Below are positions 34,830 to 50,999 of a stretch of DNA of 64,000 nucleotides, piece by piece. The DNA lies in assembly GCF_003573695.1 (NCBI RefSeq), contig NC_039359.1, positions 80,429,057 to 80,493,056 of the forward strand, written 5' to 3'. The stretch's first letter is position 1; each line of letters opens with the position of its first letter. The translations under genes were made by a program, and so were the position numbers. The notes under the pieces were generated by a model, which made no database searches, was not told where the DNA came from, and saw only the letters and a program-made list of their open reading frames with translations. This DNA is from Papaver somniferum. Its lineage: Eukaryota > Streptophyta > Magnoliopsida > Ranunculales > Papaveraceae.

Positions 34830-36000
34830 TTCACATTGATTTATGGGTCAAGTTCAATAAATCTACCTGCTGGTCGAATGCTTGCAAGAAAAGTCTAACC
34901 TTTACAAATACCAGTCCACACCCAAGACCCTCTTTTGGCATTATAGTGTTTTCAAAATATTTGCACTTAAGGATTTTGGCACATGGATCACCAAAGCTTT
35001 TTATCATTCTCTAAGCAAGTTTAGCTAGAAGAGCTCGGTTAAGCAAATTATTCTTCTAATATGTTGGCTCTAAGATTTTTGGAAGAGCAATATTATCCCA
35101 TCTTTTGGGATACAGGCCTTTCACATTATCATGTTTTTTCCACCTAAATTTCTTGTTAATTGAATCCATCTTATCCGTTATAGTTTTTGGCATACGGAAA
35201 ACAACTAAATAATGATTAGACATGCTTCCCAGAACAGTCTGATTAAGGATGGTCTTACTTACAGGTGCTAGAAAAATTTAGATTTCCATGGAAAAGCGCT
35301 AATTACTTGTGAGATGATTAAAAGACTCATCTTTGTGTTTATGTAACAGTAGTGGGGCACCAAGGTATTTTTCTTATAAAGACATTCTTCTAATTACAAG
35401 ATGTTATAAAAAATATATTTTGCATTAGGTCGCACTTTTGAACTGAAAGCCGTAGCAGATTTGTCAAAATTGACACCTTGACTTGAAAACTTGCAAAAAA
35501 AAATCAGTAATGGTGGCAAGATTTCTAGCATCTTTGTTCCAAGATTTGATTAAAATCAAACAGTTATCAGCAAAGAACAAACGACTTATAGGAGGACAAG
35601 ATTTAGTAACCTTAAAAGCATGAATGAGACCATCATGTTCAACAATGTTTATATTCCTAGAAAAAGATTCCATATATACAGAGAATAAAAAAAATATTTG
35701 GACAAGAGGTCACCCTGTCTTAAACCACTCTTAGGATAGTAAACGTGAAGAATAGAAGTATACACAGTTGAAATGCATACTTCAATCATTTTACAACAAG
35801 CAATAGAAAATCCTAATTTTTTCAAGTTTTCCAACAAAAATCTTCACTATATCCTATCAAGCAACAGAAAATCCTAATTTTTTCAAGTTGTCCGACAAGA
35901 ATCTCCACTATATCGATCATATCAAAGGCCTTTGACATGTCCAGTTTAGTAAATATCTCACCATCTCTATCCTTTGTTTTTCATAGGATACACGATACTA
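34830..36000 (-). pseudogene. LINE reverse transcriptase relic
   Basis: Successive minus-strand pieces read KLDMSKAFDM, LKKLGFSIACC, SGLRQGDLLSKYFF, then ISRLFFADNCLILIKSWNKD (the catalytic FADD changed to FADN), and further on NRALLAKLA and a broken ILKCKYF stretch. This is the order of plant LINE reverse transcriptase followed by its C-terminal region. A duplication of about 60 bp at 35800-35910 and several stops make it dead. Confidence 0.8.
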
Positions 36001-37400
36001 ACTACTTTGAGCAGAACTGATCCCTGCCTTGGGGATCTATAGCAGGACCGACCCCTATTAGGGATCTCTTGCAAGACCGGTCCTAATATCAAAACGTATT
36101 TCCGGTTTCATATACACTTTAGGTTTTATGTGAAAATCGGAATATGAGTTAGTATCTATGAAAGTTCAAGATGTCTAATTTAAACATGTGCTAAAATATT
36201 ATTTATTAATTGTTCAAAGATATTCCTTGATACTCAAGTAGGGATTCCAAACTTAAATATTTGAGAATATTTATTAAGGTTTTCGAATTTATGTCTGTAC
36301 TTTCCCATTAAGTAAAACATATATCTGGAAGATATATTAGTAGAGTATACTTGTACGCCAGATAATATTGAGTTATCATCCATAAGATATCTCGATATAC
36401 TAGTTGGAATTAGACAAAACTGAAAATTAACATTTGTTGCGTACTTTTTGATATTTTCATTTATGGAAATTCCATGGTTTCAAATCTATATTGGTTTATA
36501 AATAATGAAGTTTGTTCTTCTTACAAACTTATCCGAACACTCGAACTTTATTTTGTTGTCAGAGTGATAGCCGACTAATAGTATTACCTGTAGTACTATT
36601 TTGGAGAGGAAAATAACCCAACTAGGCGAAATCTCTTACGTCCTCTCTTTAAAGTCTTCTTTGGGATCAAGAAGTGTCTAGAAGTACCGGTTGTGGGAAA
36701 TTAGAATCGTATTATTATTTTAGTTCTCGATTATTGATTTGATTGACTAACGGTAGTTGAACCTTGATATTCACCTAGTTTTATTATTCTCGGAGCCTTC
36801 TCCGGCATAAGGTCACTCAAGCTAGATCAAGGATCGATAAAGGTCATATATATGTTTTTAGATCTGAAGATAGGCTTGTGATCATCCATTGTTAACAGAC
36901 TCTATTTTGTGCGTGATTGATCATAAGGGAATCATGTTATATGTGCAGGTACACTGAAGACAAGAAGATTTCTTATTGGTTTCTGATCTTTATGATATAC
37001 TTCGTGCACACTTGATTTCCTGGAATCCGACTTAGCTTTGTGTATGTCGATAAACACCTTATAGTTAGTCGTATAGATCGGTGATCTATCATTTGGTGTT
37101 TTTGTATACATAATCGAACCTGATAAGTTGCGAACTTAGATATGATTATCTTGATAATCTAGATCTTAGTTGTTCTAAACCGAACAAAGGAGTTTATTAG
37201 TTTAAATGGAAGAGCCTTTATGTAAATCAATATATATCCGTGATTTAGTTCTTCAGATTAATGGAGCGGTTACTGAATACGGATTAGTCATTTACTGTTT
37301 CGGAAGACGATCCAAAGTAATTGAATGCAAGAAAGCTCCATAGTGGATTAAGCAACTTAAGATAGTAGACTCTATCTTAGGATTCTTTCACACATATCAT
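36001..37400 (+). mobile_element. Plus-strand LTR fragment related to the solo LTR
   Basis: Segments such as ATTGTTCAAAGATATTCCTT and TAACGGTAGTTGAACCTTGAT are reverse complements of stretches in the solo LTR (27790 and 27270 regions). Neither terminus is preserved, and there is no internal coding region. Confidence 0.6.
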
Positions 37401-37515
37401 AAGCATTTAAAGAGTCTTAATATCTTGTTTTTCATTAAAGTATATCATAAGCATCAAAAGGAAATATGGTAAAAGTTCATTTTTATAACTTGAAGACCTA
37501 AATTATCGTCTGTTT

Positions 37516-37689
37516 CGAAGAGGGTAACTAATCCATGGTCCTGGCGGTATTAAGATTTTTGATGATGCCAAATTTGAGCAGTTTAAAACTCAATGTGAAG
37601 TGAAAGACAATGGAGGTATCCTTGATAAACAAATTTATCCTAACTTTTGTGTGTGCTTTGCGTCGTTTACGAAAACGCTTAGTTACTAT
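37516..37689 (+). pseudogene. Second PGGIK-motif exon fragment
   Basis: The plus-strand frame reads GPGGIKIFDDAKFEQFKTQC, NGGILDKQIYPNFCVCFASF, then TLSYY and a GTGAGT donor at 37690. It matches the fragment at 15702-15984 in motif order and splice site. The function and family are unknown, and there is no start codon in place. Confidence 0.5.
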
Positions 37690-38245
37690 GTGAGTATAAA
37701 TTTCTGTTGTCTATCTTGAATTCAAATTCCTGATGTTCTGGTGTATGTATTTTTGTTGTCGTAGACTTATATCTAGGGTTGTTTATTTTATTAAGCATAT
37801 TGCTTATTTTAATCAACTTATAGTTTGGGGATTGTTTGTGTTTATATTTCTTAAGTTTGAATGATGTGAGGGTTTAATTGTTTGATTTCATATAGTTCTG
37901 GACTTCTAGTCCTAGTATGTCTTGATTTTCTGTTCATTACTTCACCTTTTGGTATGACTATGTTTATGGAATTTCTTTGTTTACTTAGAGTTTTGTCAAT
38001 GGATGATGAGATAACTTCATTTTATTGGTTGAATGACAGATAAATTAAGACTTCGAAATGATATTATATTGCTGATAGATTGATTTATCGAAAATGATGT
38101 TATGGAATTTTAGATAGAATTTATTTGTTGATGATAAATTTTGTAAGTATACGTGGTTATATTTTCAATTCAAGACTTTCAAATGATATTCATATTATAT
38201 ATATATATATGACCACCCGCTTTTTCATTTTTTGTCTTTGTTATT

Positions 38246-38284
<39 letters not shown>

Positions 38285-39941
38285 AAGATTTTTCTCTTTC
38301 TCATTATACGAATGTTTCCCTCTCTTCCTCACCTGATTTCTTCTTTTTCCGTCTTATCTTTAGACCGTTGTACCTTTTTATTTGCTTCAACGGCTAGTTC
38401 CTGCCGGTTTTGAGGCGTCTTTCACACCGGAATCCTTCTTTCTCCCCTCATCTTCTATGTCTCTCAACTAGTTTCTCTCATCATGATCTCTACTAAGGAT
38501 CAAATCACTTGGAATCCTCATCAAATTACTAAAATCACTCAGAATCACTCTAACTCGCTCAAAATCACAGCAACACCATTACATGATCAGTGTATTATGG
38601 TGGCATTCATAGATCTCACATACTCGCCAAAAATATTCATGAAAATCCTTTTATATCCTCACAAAACTATAAAGTCTTTGATTCTTTACCAAAATTGAAC
38701 AAATTTTCACCTCAGCTCAAAACCCATCTCAACCTTCTCAACACCTCAAATACCAACCCATTTCGATCCCCAAATTATAAACTTATATGCTTGCATTCAC
38801 AGACTTTATCCCTACCCAAAAATCCCCTTTTGTTATGTAATCTCCAAGCTATGGGATCTATTTGGTTGCTATCTAATTACCAAGCTGGTCTGTTACCTAA
38901 AGCCCCAAACCAACAAAATCAATGCTACAACCTCACCCTCCCACCAAAATTAATTTAGCGAAGTATCTCTATCTAATCTTCCTCCCTCCCAAGCATCTCG
39001 TTCAAAAATACACCACACGAAAAGCACATTCATCCCATTCAAATCAGATAAACTACTACCAATCAAAAAGAAACCCCACCGGATTTTACACATAATAACA
39101 GTCAACCATAATACTAATGTCAATCAAAACAACCAATATAAAACTAAAAAAAATCTTGAACCATCACTACCATAACATTAGCCATACCACTCTCAACACC
39201 ATCTCCAGACTAGCTAGCCACCTCCGATGAGTTATTGCATTCAAAAAACAGTTTAATGGAGATAGTGAGAAATCGATCTCAACATTACCTCTTTTGGTGG
39301 AATTCGGGCCTTGCTCCGAGTCCGATGACTAACACTCTGATCCCTGCTCCTTGTCATCCGTATTGCTGACCTTTGTTTATGTATCACTTGCTCGTGGGAC
39401 TGATTGACTGCTGGAAGCGCGGGGTCCACTGGATCGGCTGAATCGACTGATCAGTAGAATTATTAGTTGGATCAGCGGGTTGATGGAGTGGATAGCCGCC
39501 TGGTGATGGAACTCCACCTGTGAAAATCTCTCGTCCAAGTTGGGCAACAGTAGGGCACGGCGCGTCACGAACAGAAAAATGCATTTACTCATCCTCATGT
39601 CAGGGATGCATGACCAACACTCAAACTGGATGTCTCACATCTGCAAGAAGTGTAACCGATATGAACCCAATTTGGAAAATGGGTCATTTGTCCAAATATT
39701 TCTAAAACATGGTTCTAATAGACGAGTACAAATTAGTATCGGTGAAATGGAAAAAAAAAATCAAGAATGAAATTTCATTCATCCTGGCTTAAATTTAAAA
39801 AAGAGCGCGGATGAAACTGGATGCATCCAGATATAAATTAAAAATAAGAAAAACTATTTGAAAATGGGTAAGATAAAACTGTTTACATCCTGACTATTTT
39901 TACACTCGTCCATTTAAACAGTATCAAATTTTATGTCTTTT
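37690..39941. other. Gene-poor stretch with TA microsatellites
   Basis: No gene is supported. A (TA)n tract lies at 38251-38281, with a shorter one at 38195-38208. Short open frames at 38483-38958 are rich in asparagine and proline and have no domain. The 39377-39770 frames overlap on both strands, with no codon signal that I can see. Confidence 0.4.
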
Positions 39942-40313
39942 TCACCCAAAAATTATTGATTTTGGTCTTTTTAACCAATTTTCTGAATGCAATTCTGCCT
40001 CCAGGAAGCGATCTGCAACATTAGTTACACCTTCATGAACCTCAAATGGACCACACTTGGGATGATTAAGCATACAAGGTCCAGTCACATCATCAGAACC
40101 GGGTCTAGGAGGCTTGTTAACCTTGGGTGGATTTTCACCATCTTCTTCAATCTTGGGAATTTTCCCCTTATCATCCACATCCACGAGGTCATGCTCCACA
40201 GCTCCTACACCTTCTTTTTCGCTCTCAACCTGAACACCATCCCTAGAACCACCCAGCTTAGTGTTTGGCATAATGCATGAACCACCCAGCTTAGTGCAAC
40301 TAGGTTTTGCCAT
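39942..40313 (-). CDS. Hypothetical protein fragment, 123 aa
   Basis: The open frame starts MAKPSCTKLGGSCIMPNTKL and continues with an acidic, proline-containing stretch (DLVDVDDKGKIPKIEEDG, NPPKVNKPPRPG). A KLGG motif is repeated at the start. No domain is recognised and no intron or promoter is evident. It could be a captured exon, since it lies next to the duplicated block. Confidence 0.25.
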   Translation of the reverse strand: MAKPSCTKLGGSCIMPNTKLGGSRDGVQVESEKEGVGAVEHDLVDVDDKGKIPKIEEDGENPPKVNKPPRPGSDDVTGPCMLNHPKCGPFEVHEGVTNVADRFLEAELHSENWLKRPKSIIFG

Positions 40314-40459
40314 TGTGTGATGGCTGATTTCGCAGCGGCTAAGAGATTATTTTAGAGTTTAATCCAGCAAGGGACATCGGGAGAGACGTAAGAAAAATGG
40401 GTTGTCGAAGATTAACGATTCTGGCTTGTTTTGAACTTGGAGTCGTGAGCTAAAATTTA

Positions 40460-41090
40460 GAATATACGCCAATACTCCACCATCTTATCTGATTAAAGCT
40501 GTTAAGATGATTATTAATTGGTTTCTCAAGCTTATTTTTGTAATTGGGTAGGGTACTGCATGATCATCATCATAATTACAGAGGTCTGTTGTTTAAGTTG
40601 GTTTTCTCGATTACCGATTTTTGTAAAACTTTTGTTGTTCATTTTCTTATTGAAAATGATGTATCGACGCCGAAATATATGCCGCAAGAGACAAGAGAAT
40701 GGGATCCATTTTACACCTACTAATCCCAATGCTAGGCCCGCTCATCGACTGTCCTTGATTTCCTCTTCGGGATATATCTATGGGATATTATTTCAGTAAG
40801 TGTAAGTGTAGCAGTGTCTTTTTCTTACCAACTTTGATAGACACACCGGAAAAAAAAGCATCGAATTGGGCACAAAAAGGAATTGCACGGACACAGCGGA
40901 GCGTTCTGTGCATTGGGATATGGGGTAGGAGTGTGTCCCATCCCTCCTCTCACACGGTGCCAAACTCGATCCTTTTTGTTCAGTGCATCCATGCTTTTGG
41001 TTTTTTTATAGGTCTACTTTGCACCGGAGTATTGGGAAACAGTCCAGAACCATATTCTCTAATGCCTCCTACACCAGTTTCCAATGTTCT
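40460..41090 (+). pseudogene. Decayed copy of the dioxygenase gene (intron 8 to exon 9)
   Basis: 40465-40655 matches 8370-8573 of the intact gene (TCTTATCTGATTAA, TTGGTTTCTCAAG, TTTTTGTAATTGG in the same order), and 41007-41090 matches exon 9 and its flank (ATAGGTCTACTTTGCACCGG, then AGTATTGGGAA). About 350 bp has been inserted at the intron-exon border, and exon 9 is frameshifted. Exons 1-8 and 10-11 were not found. It precedes the second tetraspanin, as the intact gene precedes the first. Confidence 0.8.
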
Positions 41091-43185
41091 GCATTTGCCA
41101 ACTATAATGAGCAGTTTTTCAGAGTGTAATAAATTGGGTTTTTTGATAATCACATCAGTGCAACGTTTTTATAACCATATTTACACTAATTAAGTTTCGT
41201 TAGTTATATAATAATATTGTCTTAAGTCGTTTATAGGAAATGCAAGCAAATATGTTCTCTGACAGATAAAGAGCTAAGTGGTTTTCTCAAACTGCAATAT
41301 CCTTACCGTATTCCGGCACCCAAGAAAAATGAGATGTTGGCTTACGCGGTGGCTTAAATCCTTACGTGGATATCATGACCAGACTAAAGTGGATTTCTTT
41401 GTCCACCAAGTGCACGTGCAAGGAAATAGATGAAAATGTTGTGGACATAAGGGTTACTACTTCTCAGCCCATTTGAGCAACAAGACCCGGTACTGTGGCC
41501 GGTAAATTGTAACCGGAGTTTTGGTTCGAGTCAAGGGGTGTGTGTGATGCACGGACAGAACAATCGAACACTTTCCTGAAGAGAGATCGTAATGGACTGG
41601 GCCTTGCAATTTGCTAAGTCTTAATTTAGACTCTTTCACAGCAGAGTAGATATAAGTGAAAACTACAGACATACCCATTTTAGAGATTCTTCCAACTGTG
41701 AAACCCACGCTCAGAAATTCTCAGGCGCACACCCATTTTTTAGGAAAAAATTATTCTAGAACCCATAATTTATAAAATTTTGTTTCGTTCTTTTCTCTTC
41801 TTCATCATCTTCTGTGAGAAGAACACAGACGAGAAAAGATTCAGTCTAGTTGAGATCGATGGGGATTTCGAATATGTTGCAGTCAAGATTAAGATGAAGA
41901 GGAATTATAGCTTCTGATGTTCAGAACTTGGAGAAGATTCAGATATGATTATTAGCCGGGACAAGACGGGGATGAAGAACAGATTGATGCAAACATCAAA
42001 TCGAAGATGCAAACATCATCTCGAGATCATCTCGTATAGAACCACCCATCCAATCGGATCAACTATCTCGTATAGTTTAGTCAAGAGAACCAATCTCAGA
42101 TGGACAACGATAAGAGTCATCTCGATCCAAATCGAAGCAGCAGACTCGGCCAGACAATGACAAATCTCAACCCACATCACGATAAGAGACGAGCCAACCA
42201 GAGCATAAACTCGGCTGCCATTAACAGCTTTTCCTGATTTAGGGCTTCTTGTATTCAATCTCTTCTATCTGTCACAACAATTGCAGAACAAGTTTACTGT
42301 GATTTCTCACTTGATTGAGTCGCTATTACAGAAAATTGGTGATGAACGAAGTCACATTGGAGCAGCAACAGAAGCTCAGGATTACAGGCCATCATCAACA
42401 TCCCCACACCTCGTAACCAACTAGATCCCATCGGACAGACAACCAACCAAATGGAGGAGAAAAAAACGTTCAGTCACTGAGCAAAAGCTCGAGCATAAAG
42501 ATGAATAGAACCTCAAAGGAGGATGAACGATCTCACATAGGAGCAGTTCACGATGGCAGACTGCCATCAATACTTTAGCCTGATTTAGGGATTTCTTCAT
42601 CGCTCTCTCTTCTTACTATTTTACATGGTGATTACTAAACGAAGCCAAATCGTATTGTGATTGTTAACCTAATTGACATGTCATTACAGAAAAACGATGA
42701 TGGATGAAACTCCATCGGGAAGAATCATAGCTCGGACTACAAGCCATCCAGAGCTTGGACTACAAGCGATATCGGACACACAACCCATATCGGAGCAACC
42801 ATCTCGCACTGGCAGTACCCCTCAGTTCAGAACACCAACATCAGACGAACAAGGAGCATTAACTCGGATCGAACTGTCATATCGGACAGGGACATCACAA
42901 CGATGAGAATAATACACCTTCCTCTTTTAATTTGCTTTTGTTATTGCATACATGGTGTATGATGAAATGCTCTACATGGGGAATTTCATCAAATATAATG
43001 GGAAGATAAGGAAGACTTGGTTCTCGCCGAGAGATGAGTTTGGTGTGGAACAGATATGTAGTGATGCTCGATAATGGAGGAGCAGAGCTTGCTTCTTAGT
43101 AAGACAAGGGTAGATGATAAGGTGTTGTGGCTGGATGGAGAGATGATAATGCACCATAATAGGTTTTGGTACAGTGAACAGATGA
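41091..43185. other. Gene-free insertion between decayed dioxygenase and tetraspanin 2
   Basis: No gene is supported. 42190-42545 and 42560-42900 look like diverged tandem copies: both contain a CTGCCAT, CCTGATTTAGGG and TTTCTTCAT-type block, later ATTACAGAAAA followed by GATGA. The short frames here have no domain. The stretch probably belongs to the element that holds the following palindromic array. Confidence 0.4.
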
Positions 43186-43545
43186 ATAACCTGTTATGCA
43201 TCTACAAAAATTGTTGCATAACTTGTTATGCAGTCCAGAAAATAGTTGCATAACACGTTATGCAACAACCTTTTTGTTGGTATAGAAACCAACAAAAAAA
43301 AAGAACTGCATAGCTTGTCATGCACCTACAATAATATATGCATAACATGTTATGCATCCATTTTCATGGATGCATAACATGTTATGCAGTCATGAAAATG
43401 GATGCATAACCTGTTATGCATACGAAAACATGGCTGCATAATGGATTATGCATCGAGAAAATTGTTGCACAATCCTTTATGCATCGAGAAAATAGATGCA
43501 TAACCTGATATGCATCCGTAAATATGGATGCATACTGCATTATGC
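43186..43545. repeat. Palindromic-unit minisatellite (TGCATAAC..GTTATGCA)
   Basis: Eleven units of the form TGCATAAC, 2 bases, GTTATGCA are spaced by about 12-20 variable bases, so the period is near 30 bp. Several units are perfect palindromes (TGCATAACATGTTATGCA). One spacer (around 43270-43310) holds a further small hairpin, TTTTTGTTGGT...ACCAACAAAAA. Confidence 0.9.
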
Positions 43546-43583
43546 ATCAATTTTTTATATGTACGGCTAAAATCAACCAACGG

Positions 43584-43733
43584 TTTTACACCGTGAAATG
43601 CACACCGAGGGCAATGGACGGTCCCGATACACGTGCTTAGCATCAGGATAGGTGCGGCCAGAAATGGTCCCCACCATCCCCTCTCACATGCAATGCTTAG
43701 GTGCGCCCCGTGGTGTAAAATCACGGTGTATTA
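43584..43733. mobile_element. MITE, about 150 bp
   Basis: The left end TTTTACACCGTGAAATGCAC is matched in reverse by the right end (TAATACACCGTGATTTTACA). The interior is non-coding and includes CCATCCCCTCTCACATG. A similar stretch (CCCATCCCTCCTCTCACAC) lies in the insertion within the decayed dioxygenase (about 40945), so the family has more than one copy here. Confidence 0.6.
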
Positions 43734-44350
43734 ATCATTTCTGTAATTTTAAGGGACGCAGATATATAGTTGTCTACTTATTTGATATTCTATGCTTGGG
43801 TTAAATCTTTTGATGGGATATGCTTAGAATATCCAGGTATTATTTGTGAACCTGTATTTATTTTCGTATAATTCTTTCGCTAATGCAATTCGACGGTACA
43901 TGCTTGGGTTTAGTCTTTTTATATGCCATGCTTAGGGTGTCCCAGTGATATTTGCGACTCTAATACATATAATTGGTAATGTCAATAGAATGGACAATAA
44001 ATAATTCATGGATTACGTTTTATTTCAGTAATTGAATAGAAAATATGGTGGATACTATAAACCCCGGTTACTGAGTTTTTCATTTGGATTTATTCTATTA
44101 GTTTAGTTTAATTTTATTATTTTATTTTCAATTCTAAAAATCCTAAAAAATTGTTTCGTGTTAGTTTTATTAGAGATATTGATTACAGTATTTTCAGCGC
44201 TCCTTGTGGATTCGACCCGTACTTGTCTCTGTATAAGGAATTTATATCTTTGGGATGTGATTCTTAAATTTTACCCACTGTTTCTTCTTTTCTTTTGATA
44301 ATCACCTTTGTTGATGGATTACTAGTAAGTAATTAGAATGGTTGCAAGGC
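43734..44350. other. Unassigned AT-rich DNA
   Basis: No gene. A phrase of the type TATGCTTGGGTTAAATCTTTTGATG recurs loosely at 43790, 43900 and 43925, suggesting old tandem duplication. Confidence 0.4.
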
Positions 44351-44451
44351 TGCTAACGGAGGGTGCCAATTTGCTGGTGCACAAGGGAAATGGTTATTTT
44401 GTCCTATATGTATTTTGGTACACCCTATATTATTGGGTATCCCTATTAACA
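44351..44451. mobile_element. MITE, diverged copy of the 5262 family
   Basis: The 20-bp terminal repeats TGCTAACGGAGGGTGCCAAT and the complement of TGTTAATAGGGATACCCAAT match each other and the MITE upstream of the dioxygenase. Length is 101 bp. Confidence 0.65.
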
Positions 44452-44494
44452 ATCTCGAATGGTTGTGGTTTGTGATATTATATGGTTTCTACAT

Positions 44495-44580
44495 TCGGGG
44501 TTCACCTCGAATGTGTTGAGGATCATGCAACAAATTGCTACATGATGGGAATCAAGACTGTCCAATTATGTAATTTGCAA
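44495..44580 (+). pseudogene. 3' remnant of a third tetraspanin copy (probable)
   Basis: GCAACAAATTGCTACATGATG followed by GGAATCAA matches the 3' part of the second tetraspanin (45830-45860: the same run with one change). It lies upstream of that gene, so the same 3' sequence occurs on both sides of it. A lost tandem tetraspanin explains this; a simple local duplication is the alternative. Confidence 0.5.
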
Positions 44581-44930
44581 GCTCAATTAATCATATTGAG
44601 CTTAATTTTTAGCATTGAGCCGTGTGTTTGGGTGAGCGTTTGTTCGAGCTTTCTTCTCCAGCAGTCCAGCATCTGATAAGCCTAACCACTAGCCAGTGTA
44701 AAAAGTCCTCTTGACAAAAAAAAGTAAGTTGGAAGTGATAACGTTAATCCCACTTTTCATGAAAATGGGTTGAAAAATCTGAGCACTTTTATTTCTTAAA
44801 CCCCAAAGCAAACAGCAAAAGGTGTTAATTCAACACGCTTTTCTTTTCAATACTGTTCAAATCATTAACCCAAGTTCATTTTTGAGATCTTCTTCACTTC
44901 CTTTGCATCTGAACATCCCTATCTCCAAAT

Positions 44931-45927
44931 ATGGCAGCAAGCCATAGTGTCATTGGCGTGATCAACTTCATAGCCACGCTTCTATCGATTCCGATCATAG
45001 GGGCCGGTATTTGGCTGACGACATTACCGGATAATTCTTGCGTTAAGATTCTTCAGTGGCCGGTTGTAATTCTTGGCATTTTGATCTTAGTTGTAGGAAT
45101 TGCAGGGTTGGTAGGAGGATTTGGGAGAATTTCATGGTTGCTTCTTTTCTACTTGGTGGTTATGCTAGTTCTCGTGATATTACTTGGTTGTATGGTTGTA
45201 TTCATTGCTCCCAGTAGATCGTACTTGGAATATCGTCTTGATGATTACTCCGGCTGGTTACGCCGAAGATTGCAAACTTCATACAAATGGGACCAAATTC
45301 GAGCTTGTCTCAGCTCGACAAGCATGTGCACGGAACTGAATCAAAGTTACCATTTCGCTCAAGATTTCTTCAATGCACGCATCACTCCGTTACAGGTAGA
45401 GCACCATGTCCTCCTACAGCACTTTAAGAATCTGTTCATTAAAATTGGTGCAAGTTTCTCCTAACCCGGATTTCTTTTTGTTATTACAGTCTGGCTGTTG
45501 CAAGCCTCCAACGCAATGTGGATTCACGTTTGTAAATCCGACGTATTGGATTAGTCCGATAAACACGGCAGCAGACATGGATTGCTTAATGTGGAATAAC
45601 GAGCAAACGCAGCTTTGTTATGGATGTGATTCATGCAAAGCCGGATTACTTGCCAACATCAAGAATGAATGGAGAAGGGTAGATATCATTTTATTGCTCA
45701 CTCTGATTGCTGTGCATTCAGGAAGGCAAAAACAGAAGATCTGTTTCGCAAGTACGAACAAGGCTATACTTGAGAAACAAAAAACCCAAGACGGGTTCAT
45801 GAATCGCGTCTACTGTTTCGAGGAACCTGCAACAAATTGCTACATCATGGGAATCAACTCCCGATCATGTAAAAAAATCTGTTTCACTTTATCAAATTGC
45901 AATGTACGAGACGTCTCTGTTTTCTAA
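44931..45927 (+). CDS. Tetraspanin, second copy, with truncated fourth membrane span
   Basis: Exons 44931-45395 and 45490-45927 (GT-AG, phase 0) encode 300 aa. The first three spans and the extracellular loop with GCCKPP and CYGCDSC are intact and close to the copy at 9833. After position 45710 a 28-bp deletion relative to copy 1 removes most of span 4 and shifts the frame, so the protein reads LLTLIAVHSGRQKQK and continues through former untranslated sequence to a new stop at 45925-45927. The old frame is still readable after the deletion (CCAFRKAKTEDLFRKYEQG), so the change is recent. A three-span tetraspanin would place its C-terminus on the other side of the membrane or be degraded; it may be a pseudogene. 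Confidence 0.8.
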
Positions 45928-45984
45928 TGGCCTCTGCAACCCATATAGAATTCCGGTCTGTTCTGTAAAACTGGTAAAGTCTAT

Positions 45985-46052
45985 GGTCTTAAATCTTTCA
46001 AAATCCGCAAAGTTTTATGGTCTTAAATCTTTCAAAATCCGCAAAGTTTTCT
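45985..46052. repeat. Tandem duplication of 36 bp
   Basis: The stretch TATGGTCTTAAATCTTTC followed by AAAATCCGCAAAGTTTT occurs twice in a row in the short gap between the convergent tetraspanin and malic enzyme genes. Confidence 0.8.
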
Positions 46053-46309
46053 GATAAATCGACTAACAGACTATAATTATTTCACGTACAATAATATTCT
46101 TACAGTCACTTTAAATTTGAATCACCCACACACACCAGTTCTACCCAATTTACCAAGACTCCTACAACCAAAACCTACCAACTTTTTTCTTCTCATATGA
46201 GAAATCAAATACAACACAAGAGAAAAAAGAATGAAAATATCTTGACATAAAAAAAAAGCTTACAGTTTGTAAAAACCCTGAAAGAAAACAAAACTTTGAA
46301 CCAGTTGGA

Positions 46310-50802
<4,493 letters not shown>

Positions 50803-50980
50803 GGTTAAGAGAATGAGTTCTCTCTTCTTGTTTGTTCAGAGGAGAGAAGGGTCTCTGTAATAGATGAGAAACTCCTTCGTTTTTGGTCTCTGTGTTTGGT
50901 CTGATTCCTTCTTCTTCAAAATATTGAATTGTAAGAAAGAAACAGATGGAAGAAAAGAACAGCTGATTCAGGGATTTGCA

Positions 50981-50988
50981 ATTTATAA
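50981..50988 (-). promoter_or_regulatory. Probable TATA box of the malic enzyme gene
   Basis: The minus strand reads TTATAAAT about 180 bp upstream of the ATG at 50802. This fits a 5' untranslated region of about 150 bases. Confidence 0.45.
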
Positions 50989-50999
50989 GCTTCTCTTTC

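Noticed and set aside
29430..37400. A complete plus-strand LTR retrotransposon between 31101 and about 37400
   Set aside because: No plus-strand PBS, gag, pol or PPT was found, and the right-hand fragment belongs to a different LTR subfamily.
38125..38397. 90-codon hydrophobic frame
   Set aside because: It runs through a (TA)n microsatellite and poly-T; the hydrophobicity is a composition effect.
42673..42906. 77-codon frame as a gene
   Set aside because: It lies in a diverged tandem duplication with no domain and is not kept open in the other copy.
43186..43545. CRISPR-like array of regular repeats and spacers
   Set aside because: This is plant nuclear DNA, the cores are short palindromes with variable sequence, and no cas genes exist.
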